Positions 1 through 8,000 of a stretch of 10,113 nt of DNA are shown in pieces. The position numbers and the translations under genes are program-made. Each line of letters opens with the position of its first letter. The stretch's first letter is position 1. The stretch covers positions 57,753 to 67,865 of the forward strand of contig NW_024468561.1 of the NCBI RefSeq assembly GCF_001632365.1, in the 5' to 3' direction. The notes beneath the pieces were generated by a model. It was not told the DNA's origin. It made no database searches and saw only the letters and a program-made list of their open reading frames with translations. Source of the stretch: Laetiporus sulphureus 93-53. Its lineage: Eukaryota > Basidiomycota > Agaricomycetes > Polyporales > Laetiporaceae.

Positions 1-219
1 GAAATCAAGATTTTGCTAATCAATAATACAAATGATGACTTCACAGTCAATTTGGGCGATCGAGTTGCTCAACTTATCATTGAACGTATTATCACCCCTG
101 TCGTTTCACTAGTTGATTACCTCAAACCCTCAGCCCGAGGTCACCGTGGATTTGGTTCAACAGGCGATAATTACTTCCAGAAACCACGCAAAAAGCCAGA
201 TTCAGGACGAACTGTCTAG
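1..219 (+). CDS. dUTPase domain C-terminus, retrotransposon-borne, partial at 5' end
   Basis: The frame is open from the first base to a TAG at 217-219, so the start lies outside the window. Two conserved motifs of trimeric dUTPases are visible: GDRVAQLIIERI (about codons 19-30), which matches motif 4, and RGHRGFGSTG (about codons 48-57), the glycine-rich motif 5 that closes over the nucleotide. Earlier motifs would be upstream. The family hydrolyses dUTP to dUMP and pyrophosphate, limiting uracil incorporation into DNA. The stop codon overlaps a polypurine tract followed by an LTR-like TG start, so I infer this is the end of a gypsy-type retroelement ORF and not the cellular enzyme; dUTPase-bearing Metaviridae elements have been reported from the basidiomycete Phanerochaete. 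The 16-residue basic tail after GFGSTG has no recognised function. The domain call is firm; the retroelement origin is inferred from context. Confidence 0.8.
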   Translation, partial: EIKILLINNTNDDFTVNLGDRVAQLIIERIITPVVSLVDYLKPSARGHRGFGSTGDNYFQKPRKKPDSGRTV

Positions 220-228
220 AAGGAGGGG
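218..228 (+). other. Polypurine tract of gypsy-type element
   Basis: The sequence AGAAGGAGGGG overlaps the stop codon of the dUTPase ORF and lies 3 nt before a TGTCACAG sequence at 232-239. A purine run directly before a TG is the usual plus-strand primer plus LTR start of an LTR retrotransposon. Confidence 0.6.
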
Positions 229-231
229 TAC

Positions 232-976
232 TGTCACAGATTTTCACGTTTTCACCTCTGCACGTGACCAAGACATCATTTGACATCAGCGCTAGGCTGT
301 TCAGAAAGGAACGAACCGGTACGCGAAGTACTAACAGTCCTAGACACCCCGAAGGTCCAGGTCTAGTCACGTGACATATCACGTGACACCCACACATGTG
401 ACAAGTAGCGCTGGTATTAGGTAAGCCTAACTTATACAGTAATATCATCCCACCAAGAAGCAACGGTCGGACTCCGGAAGAATCCAACGAAGGGGATACA
501 CGCCACCGGAGATATGTCCTTAAGGGGATATTAGTTCACGTGCATGAGGTAGATAGATACCACGCCACTGGAGATGTAGCCATTACAGGCAATACCATTC
601 CCATGGTCTTACTAAGTAGTTCGGAGGTTCGGCATGCATGACACATGTAGTCTGACAGGTAGTGGTAACCAATCAGACAATGTCCATTAGCTAGCAGTTC
701 TGAGGTATCAGGGTACCAAGGGTCCCTCCGCTCATGTATATAAGCCAGAGCTCTGAGACGCATAAGTCCCCCAGACTTATTCTCATCTCTGCTACGCCTC
801 TCCATACAGTGTTACCAGTGCTCACTTGCAAGGCACTGCTTTACCTTGATCATCTTTGTGTCCATCCTTACGTCGACAACAGTCAGTAAGTGTTTGATCA
901 TAAGGTCATAGGCTTAGTCAGCACTCTGCGTCCTAAGTTTGTGATAGAGCAGTGCCTGTATCGGCAACTTAAAACA
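232..976 (+). mobile_element. Probable 3' LTR of a gypsy-type retrotransposon
   Basis: The left edge is supported by the polypurine tract and the TGTCACAG start. The body has four CACGTG motifs (261, 368, 380, 537) and a good TATA box at 737-743, as expected for U3 followed by R/U5. The right edge is a guess: TTAAAACA at 969-976 gives a TG...CA pair and about 745 bp. No second copy is in the window, so the boundaries and the age of the element cannot be tested. No ORF here is convincing. Confidence 0.4.
737..743 (+). promoter_or_regulatory. TATA box in first LTR-like region
   Basis: TATATAA is followed about 25-35 nt later by a pyrimidine-rich stretch (TCCCCCAGACTTATTCTC) that would suit a transcription start. 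It would mark the U3/R border of the LTR. Confidence 0.45.
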
Positions 977-2060
977 ATCGAACAACCATTTCATCGCCGA
1001 GTCCGCATGGATAGGGTTGAAGACAGGTTAGGGGCCACCTGTTAAAGGAAACAAAAAGGCACACCTGGTATTCACGTTCGACATCCCGTTGGATTAGCCG
1101 AAGAAAAGTTGGAGTACCAAGTTTTTATTATAGCATTCACTAATAATAAGAACCATACGCTAGCGATTATCTTCAGGATAATCCAGAAGAGAAGCCTTCA
1201 TCTGAGGCACATGTTGAAGACGTGCTAAGCCCTTCCCAGGGAAGGCAATTCACGGATCCTTGACAAGACAGGATCTAACGACCAGCGAATCCATTCAAAT
1301 CAAAAGAATTGTCAACACGACAAATCGGATATCTGAAGACGTTGCCACCACATGGAACCGCCATAGGAGAATACGAGGATTGTTATAGGGAACAACTGAC
1401 CGGACATACGATGGAGTTTCACTACCTTCTATCAGAACACAAGGAGGAAGTTCCTCGACAATTCCAGATGACGAGATGTAGATCGTATGACCACCCGAGG
1501 ACGTATCTGACAAAAATACATCTAAGGCACGACCGGTGACTTCTTCATTGAAGCTTCACCATTCACGACCAACCACGAAGTCAGCAGACCTAGTTTATCT
1601 TCGACTTCTGGCTCGACCAAGCCCACAAACCTAGATCGCCCATAGCTGGAACAGCTCGAGGGTGATCTCAAAGAAATATCCATCTTCAAAAGCATCAGAA
1701 CTGGCAAGATTCTGATGAAGAACTCTTTGCGGCAGGACGCAGTCATCGTCATTAAATGGCTTCATTTGACGTTGCACCAAATCTTCCACAAAGAACAGTA
1801 TTCCCAGTTGAACGGCAGGAAGGACGTTCACGGAAACCCAATCTATACTCTCTGGAACAATGCTAGCGGATCCCAGAGATGTACATCAAGGATATCATCT
1901 AGCATCCACTTCTTAATTGAAGAACCTGGCTAGGTATCGTCGACAACCGTACTCGCCTGGCTATTTGTCCAACTGTCACCAATCATGCCTTCGATTCAAC
2001 AAATCGGGCTGAATATTGGACGTCGACCAAAGCAAGAAATTTTTTGTTTTCGGAGTCGAA
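977..2060 (+). pseudogene. Decayed coding-like remnant, possibly retroelement internal region
   Basis: There is no intact gene. In frame 1, 1150-1539 reads as plausible protein (for example DYLQDNPEEKPSSEAHVEDV) but has stops at 1261 and 1276. The Ser/Thr/Pro-rich stretches at 1383-1488 and 1538-1648 are in the other two forward frames, and 1649-1933 stays open after a further stop. Scattered stops and frame changes fit a relic such as a Gag region. I see no zinc knuckle, protease, reverse transcriptase or integrase motif, so the family is not established. It could equally be neutral sequence with chance open frames. Confidence 0.25.
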
Positions 2061-2065
2061 AACGT

Positions 2066-2500
2066 AAGGAAGGTGGGAGCTAGGGGACATATGGGTATGG
2101 ATTCCTATGGCTAGGACATCCGAAGAGGAACGAAGGATGGCCTACCAGGAATTCGAAGAATGCTTGTGGAACGATAAGCACCCATGTGGATATGGATTCC
2201 TATGGGTAGGACAGCCGAAGAAGACACGAAGGATTGCTCTACCAGAAATGCAGAAGAGAGCTCGTGGAATGATGAGCTCCACTTCCCAGATTCCCTAACC
2301 ACGCTAGAAAAGGGGGGAGCTTGTAGAACACAAGCCTCCACACGTCTATGCGTCGAAACAAATTTTCACTTTTCTATCCATCGCCATTCGCAGGAAGACA
2401 CCGGAGTCAAGTTGGTTCTTTCATCGAAGGGTCTCGATGGGTGAAGAAGGGAGCTTGTGTTACGAAGCTAGGCGGCAATCACCTAGGAAAGGGGGGAGCT
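2066..2500 (+). repeat. Four dispersed purine tracts ending in GGGAGCT
   Basis: Copies lie at 2066-2081, 2306-2321, 2443-2455 and 2485-2500. The second and fourth are nearly identical (AGAAAAGGGGGGAGCT and AGGAAAGGGGGGAGCT). Two are followed by TGT (from 2322 and 2456), giving the same purine-tract-plus-TGT arrangement seen at 218-234. They look like polypurine tracts of related elements, repeated in the 3' untranslated part of an element or left by successive insertions. Confidence 0.5.
2096..2285 (+). repeat. Diverged tandem duplication, two 95-bp units
   Basis: Unit 1 starts at 2096 and unit 2 at 2191, both opening with TATGGATTCCTATGG. The units stay alignable over about 90 bp with substitutions and one or two small indels (shared blocks: CGAAGA, ACGAAGGAT, CTACCAG, GTGGAA). 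The divergence indicates an old duplication. No function is apparent. Confidence 0.7.
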
Positions 2501-2700
2501 CACGAATGAGCCCCGAGCAAAAAGTTTCAAGTTTTCGATCACGTGACAGTAAGGGCACGTGCGGTTACCAGATCAAGCATCCCTGTGGTGTGGGAAGAGC
2601 CCTATACCATTTCGGGATATCCCACCAAGTGGTAGACGCTTCACATCTACTGTGGGAAGATCTAGCAAGATTTATTGTATGTTTAATGTTCACGTTTCAT

Positions 2701-2805
2701 ACTTTTCATTTCTTTCTATTTCACATCAGACTATTTCATATTTCTCTATTGCATATTGGTATATTCCATATCGGTTCATTGCAGGTTTTCTATTTCAGTT
2801 TATAC
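2701..2805 (+). repeat. T-rich degenerate tandem repeat, 15-bp period
   Basis: Six or seven units line up from 2701, for example CTATTTCACATCAGA (2716), CTATTTCATATTTCT (2731), CTATTGCATATTGGT (2746) and ATATTCCATATCGGT (2761). The consensus is about CTATTTCATATNNGT. The period is a multiple of three, which produces a run of FHI-like pentapeptides in one frame; I regard that open frame as a by-product of the repeat. Confidence 0.65.
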
Positions 2806-2938
2806 TAACATTCGCTCGCCAATTACTTGGCTCGCAGCAGTTAGTATTCGTCTTGGTCTATTTTCTATCTTCTATCTTTAGCACTAAGGCTGTGTAGCAG
2901 ACCCCATGTACTAGGACCCCAGACCATGAGGTGGGTAG

Positions 2939-2946
2939 TATATAAA
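2939..2946 (+). promoter_or_regulatory. TATA box in second LTR-like region
   Basis: TATATAAA fits the consensus well. It is followed by G/C-mixed sequence and then a pyrimidine-rich stretch (AACCTCTTCCACTTGTG) that could hold a start site. No ORF of substance follows, so a retroelement promoter is the likelier reading. Confidence 0.4.
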
Positions 2947-3194
2947 GGGCAGAGCCGCAAGGCGGAAGACAACCTCTTCCACTTGTGCCTCTGACGTTCT
3001 CACTGTCTAGAACCCTTGTGCAATCTACTATCTCTTAGAGGTGGCAAGCTCGTACCGCTTGTCGAGGATAGCGTCCATTGGCAAAGGCATCTGCCTTGCA
3101 GTAGACAACACTATAAACCAGAGATTCGATCGTACGTGTGGAAGCTTCACGTGCGGAGGGTTTTAGTGGAGAACGCTTCATAACACTATCTACA

Positions 3195-4006
3195 ATGGCC
3201 GTGGATACGCCGAGGTAATTCTATCTAATCCAATGAGATAAATGCCTGTAAGTGGGCCCACTGTTGAGGGGCCAATGGGTGATGGCCAACAGAGCACATC
3301 ACAACAGTTGCAACATCAGATGAGAGGATCTGTCCAAACTCAGAACAATGAGTGTGACGATCAGTCTTCATCTAGATAGGGTTGTGAGAAGATCTAGCCT
3401 ATCCTGTACCTGGCTATACTGTATGCCGGTTGGTAGGGGGATCCTCTGTTGTGATATTGCCTATTGGTTTAGGCAGCAAAGTGGTGCCACTATCTTGAGT
3501 GGCGAATTGGGTGCTTGCTAGCTTGATGGTCCAATGGGTTCCTTTCTGGGCAAGTTGCCTGGTGTCATGTGACCAACGCCTGACAACTTCCGAATGGGCA
3601 AGTGGCCAGTGTCACGTGACTGGGTGGCTAAATCATGGGCGCTTGGTGGTTATGTGGTAGACACAGTCATGTCCATGATGTATGTGGTGGCATTGTGCTG
3701 TTTGTCCAAGTATCCACGTTGCGAGACCAATATGAAGGTTGGTGTCCGAATAACCACTCAAATAAGGACTTTAATGGTGCAAAAAGAAAGGTGCCACTTA
3801 ATACTGTGACAATATCGGACATTCCAGAAATATTTCTAAAAATTGTCGTGTTTGGCTGTCCACGACTGTACTCAAGAAGAAGATACGGTGTCGTGACTAG
3901 ACATGGGTGGTAGATCATCAATCAAGCTAAGTGCTAGGTGGATGCTACTAAGTATTTAAGTATATGCGACCAAAATCATGCGACCACATGATGCATGATG
4001 GATAGT
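3195..4006. other. Intergenic sequence without a supportable gene
   Basis: Short open frames occur on both strands (up to 92 codons) but none resembles a protein I recognise. Visible structure includes a 12-bp palindrome AGTGGGCCCACT at 3251-3262, a diverged direct repeat of about 25 nt at 3547 and 3595 (both starting TGGGCAAGT and ending in GTCAYGTGAC), and a CTGTGACA at 3804-3811. The last could be an LTR or transposon terminus, but no partner end is evident. Confidence 0.4.
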
Positions 4007-4058
4007 CGTCACTAGTGACAGGACGCGTCAAGGAGACGTCACAGCGTGAGCTGTGACG
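4007..4058. promoter_or_regulatory. Cluster of palindromes with CGTCA/TGACG half-sites
   Basis: Four CRE-like half-sites (CGTCA at 4007, 4026 and 4037; TGACG at 4054) lie within 52 bp. They are embedded in a perfect 12-bp palindrome GTCACTAGTGAC (4008-4019), GACGCGTC (4022-4029), GACGTC (4035-4040) and a hairpin with 9-bp arms (4037-4045 and 4050-4058) and a GTGA loop. bZIP factors of the CREB/ATF type bind such half-sites. It is about 370 bp upstream of the C2-TPR-CHAT start, so an upstream regulatory element is possible; a transposon end is an alternative. Confidence 0.35.
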
Positions 4059-4309
4059 CTGCTCTACAATGCATGTGCACAGACTCCCATATTTTCTGAA
4101 TCCTTCATTCGGAAAGAGCGCGTCTATAACTTCACATTTTTGGGACCTATAGATGGATGGCTTATGTGAAGGCCCTCCAGCGGTCTCCTTGACAGGCTGT
4201 TATCGATGCAGTGGCTTCTAGCAGCGAGTCAGCGACTGGGGTTTGCACTGTATTGACTTCAACTCGCTCATGGACCAGGATGGTCCGTAGCAAGCAAGTG
4301 GCAAGAAGC

Positions 4310-4316
4310 TATATAA
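4310..4316 (+). promoter_or_regulatory. TATA box of the C2-TPR-CHAT gene
   Basis: TATATAA lies 108 nt before the proposed ATG at 4424. The intervening sequence is pyrimidine-rich (for example ATCTCGACTTGCTCGCTTC, about 4383-4401) and looks like a 5' untranslated leader with the start near 4340-4370. Confidence 0.45.
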
Positions 4317-4423
4317 CAAAGTTCACTCGCATGCATTCCGAATTACATAAGTATCCGTTCATATCAAGCGCCATCGTTCAACATCTCGACTTGCTCGCTT
4401 CACTGAACACTCCGCACGGTTCT

Positions 4424-5040
4424 ATGAGGTGAGCGCGCTACTTCTCTATGCCTATTCACTATCGGCTAAAACATCGTGAAGTATCATCTGTCTCAAAGGT
4501 ATGCGATTGCACGGCAACTGGCATGAATGCTGATCGTCCGCAGATATTGCTCTGCGCTCCTCGTCGGGAGCCTCTTTCAGTTTCCCTGAGGATGCCAGTT
4601 TGCACCTGGTCACCAATATCGATGGCTCGGAAGCAAACGCTAGTATCGCGATGGCTAAGGTGTCGCCATCACACTGGAAACTGCGTGGGCATATTATCGT
4701 GTGAGCACGCGGTTCAGCTCGTTCTCTTGGATATTGCATACGACCGTTCGAACAGGCCCAGCGGCCATCCGTCTCTGCGGTTGGACGTTGTTTCCAAAGT
4801 CCTTGGAGCATCTAACCGACTACTGGGATATGTGAAGCTGTCTCACGAAGATGTGCTCGCAAGATCCATGGATCACGACGGTCAGTCGCTCTGTTCGATG
4901 CATTATTGACATTGCTGATCTATGTTCTAAAGTAACCGCACACTTCTCTCTCACTATGGTCGAAGGAGACACACCGATTCAGTTAGTCGCCGATTGGATC
5001 CTGATGCCTCAAGATATCACCGAAAGTGCTGCTGTCCCTC
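4424..5040 (+). other. 5' exons encoding the C2-like domain of the CHAT protein
   Basis: Five short exons are separated by introns 4429-4481 (GTGAGC...GAAG), 4499-4543 (GTATGC...GCAG, branch CTGAT at 4529), 4701-4755 (GTGAGC...ACAG) and 4881-4932 (GTCAGT...AAAG, branch CTGAT at 4915); intron 5041-5110 (GTACGT...TTAG) joins them to the TPR exon. Spliced, they read through three frames without a stop. Features typical of fungal C2 domains are SLHLVTNIDGSE, a central PSHWKLRG, and LRLDVV followed by RLLGYVKLSHEDVL. C2 domains usually bind membranes, often with Ca2+; the acidic ligand set is not obvious here, so binding may be Ca2+-independent. Exons from 4544 onward are well supported. The 5-nt first exon and 17-nt second exon (MSIICLK) are tentative. 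Confidence 0.6.
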
Positions 5041-8000
5041 GTACGTATGCTCAGCCAGGGAGTACGTTGCTCAAAATTTGAACTGTCACAGTATTCATGC
5101 CTATTCTTAGTGCACGATCTCGATGCCATACTTAATGGTCTAAACAGTGCTAACCGTATGTACATACACGCCACATGCTTAGAAGACGACACCACGGAGA
5201 AGCCAAATCTTTTGGAGACGGTTGGCCGCCTCTATTACACACGCTTGCGCTACTCCAAAGCCAGTGCCGACTTAAACATGACAATCTCAGCTCTCAACGA
5301 TAGCGTAAGACTCACTTCGGAGGTACATCCACTGCACCAACACCGTCTCGGAATGCTAGCGCAAGCCTTGTCAGATCGTGCCGATAGGACAAGAACGCGG
5401 CGCGATCTGGATCGGGCTATCTCCATATACGAGAAAATCATCTCTCCTAGTGATCTCCTTTCGCGAGCCGGAAATTTAACCCAGCTCGGCTTCTTGTTGT
5501 TGTCACGTTTTGAGCTCTGTGGAGATGCTGCTGATCTCCAGCAAGCGATTGATGCTGGTGAAAAGGCAGTCGCTTCAATCCCCGACGCGCATGATGACAA
5601 GCCGGGATACTTGTCCAACTATGGCCATATACTTTTGCGCCGCTTTGAACTCCTCGGAGAGCAAAGTGACATTGAAAAGACAATCAACACTCATCGAGCC
5701 GCTATTCGGCTCACGAAGGATGATAGTGAAGAGCTTCCCGGCCGTTTGCAGCACCTAGGCAATGCATATACGCGTAGATTCTTGCGTTTCGGGGACACCG
5801 TGGACATCGACGCAGCAGTGACGGCATACGAAAATGCTATCCAGCTCACACCGGACGACCAAAACAAAGCCACTTACTTGGGGAGCCTGGGGATGGCACT
5901 GAAATACCGTTTCGATCAATCTGGGGAGCTGAACGAAATTCGTAGGGCGATCTCTGTTCTCGAAGCTGCAGTCGGGGGAACGGGAGAGGATGATAGGAGG
6001 ATGTCGCAACGTCTTGACAATCTCGCGATATCCCTTATCAGCCGCTTCAAGCGACTTGGGGAGAGCGTAGATATCGACCGGGCCGTGGAAATGCACGAAA
6101 AGGTGCTTCGATCCACCACAGAAGACCACGCAGCAAGATATTCCTATATGAACCACCTCGGGGTGGCATTATTGAGCAGATTTCAACGGTTCAGAGAGCT
6201 CACAGATATCGATCGTGCCGTCTCTATCATTGAAGAGTCCACACGGCTAATCCCTGATCGTCACGTCGACCGGCACGAATACTTCAACAGTCTCGGTACT
6301 GCTTTCTTGGGGCGTTTTGAACGCACTTCCAAGATGCCAGACATCGATAGCGCTATCACTGCCTTCAAAATGGCTTTACAAATGGCTCCCAAAGGTCATA
6401 CAGGGAGGTCCAAGTGCCTGAGCAACCTAGGGACCTCGTGCTTACGCCGCTTTGAATACTTGGGGAATATATCGGATGTCGAGGAGGCGATTTTCGCCCA
6501 TACAGAGGCATTGTCTCTCGTACCGGATGGTCATTCAGACAAAGCCCTTTTCTCAAACAACCTCGGCATCTCGTTCTTGCGTCGATTCGATCTTCTTGGG
6601 AACCTGAAAGACATTGACAGAGCCATCGATGCGCATCAGAATGCCGTAAATCACGCTCCAGACGGCCATCCAGACAAACCCGTTCACATGAGCAACCTAC
6701 CAGAATCATTATTGGCTCGTTATGGATATCACGGCAGTTTGGAGGATATTGACAAGGCTATTTCACTTGAAGAGGGCTCAATCAGTATAACTCCGGCTGA
6801 TTACGCGCAGAAGGCTGAACGTTTAGTTGGCCTGGCAAACGCACTGTCAGCTCGGTTTAAGCTGCTGGGAGAGACGGCAGACATCAATCGAGCAATTGAT
6901 ACGCATACGGAGGCGATTCGACTTACTCCATGCGATCATGCGGATCTCCATCTCTGGCATAACAATCTCGCAAACGCGTATATGCTTCGCGCCAAAGGTC
7001 TCTCAGACTTTGATAATGCCGTGTCACATCATCAGTTGGCCTTACAACTTACCTCTCCTGGACATAGGGACAGGGCCACACGATTAAACAATGCTGGAGT
7101 GGCACATTATCGTCGCTATCAGCTATCTGGTGATCAGCAGGATCTTTTAGATGCCATTACCATGCAATCAGAGGCCGCTCATTCAACCTCAGACGATGAT
7201 ATGGATAAATCCATGTGGTTAATGAACCTGGGCGCTTCCTATGCGCGGCGTTTTCATCAATCTGGCAGCGTAGGGGACATTGACCAGGCCATCACAACAC
7301 TCAAGTCTGCTGTGCGGTTGATACCAGAGGGTCATGCTCGGAAGCCGGGATGTCTCCATAGTCTAGCTGTCGCTTTGATGGAGAGGTATGAGCGCCTGCC
7401 AAAGGAGCCTGAGGTCAATGATCTCGACGTGGCAATTTTACATTTCCGTGAAGCCGCCCTTTCCACCAATGGAGAACCTGAACATCGTTTCGATGCTGCT
7501 CTCGGGTGGGCGCGCGCGGTCAGTCAGCATAAGCGAGACGATGTTGCGCAATCTTTGGATGGATATGCTACAGCTCTGGACCTCATGCCTCGTCTTGCCT
7601 GGGTCGGACAGACGATAAATGCACGGCACGCGCGGCTGGCGTCCTTTGGGAAGATCGCTAATGAAGCTGCAGCCGTAGCAATCAATGCTAATAGAGTTGA
7701 ACTCGCGTTAGAGTGGTTAGAGCAAGCACGCGCTATCGTCTGGGGACAGCTTATGCATCTTCGCACCCCGATGGACGACTTACGCACGATGGCGCCCGAG
7801 CTCGCGAAAGATCTCGAGCGCATCTCTAAAGCGTTGGACGAGGCCGGCACGAGGAGTCTGTCCGATGGAGGACGGAAAAAAGTGCCCTGCACAATAGAGC
7901 AGGCTACACAGCAACATCACCGGTGGGCGGAAGAATGGGAGAGGCTGGTATCCGAAGCAAGACAGCTCCCAGGATTGGAGGGATTCTTACGCCCAAAGTC

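Larger units (their letters stand above)
2501..3194 (+). mobile_element. Possible second, degenerate LTR
   Basis: The layout parallels the first LTR-like region: a purine tract ending at 2500, E-box palindromes (CACGTG at 2540, 2556 and 3148), a T-rich upstream half, a TATA box at 2939-2946, then a mixed stretch that may end at TCTACA (about 3189-3194). Neither edge is secure and there is no second copy to align. It is not obviously the same family as the region from 232. Confidence 0.25.

Noticed and set aside
2437..2897. Two overlapping open frames of 112-123 codons with FHI-rich peptides
   Set aside because: The FHI periodicity comes from the 15-bp DNA repeat; no domain or membrane-protein logic beyond the repeat.
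232..3811. TGTCACAG at 232-239 paired with CTGTGACA at 3804-3811 as termini of one 3.6-kb element
   Set aside because: An 8-bp match at this distance is weak, the interior has no transposase, and the left motif is better explained as an LTR start after a polypurine tract.
3667..3921. 84-codon minus-strand open frame
   Set aside because: No recognisable motif, no promoter or intron context, and overlapping open frames on the other strand of similar length.
4211..4432. 73-codon open frame upstream of the C2 exons
   Set aside because: Its sequence looks non-coding, it spans the TATA box at 4310 and the pyrimidine-rich leader, and only its last codons coincide with the proposed start.
5026..5091. 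TPR protein starting at ATG 5026
   Set aside because: This stretch falls in a GTACGT...TTAG intron (5041-5110); splicing from the C2 exon at 5040 to 5111 keeps the TPR frame and gives a longer, domain-consistent protein.
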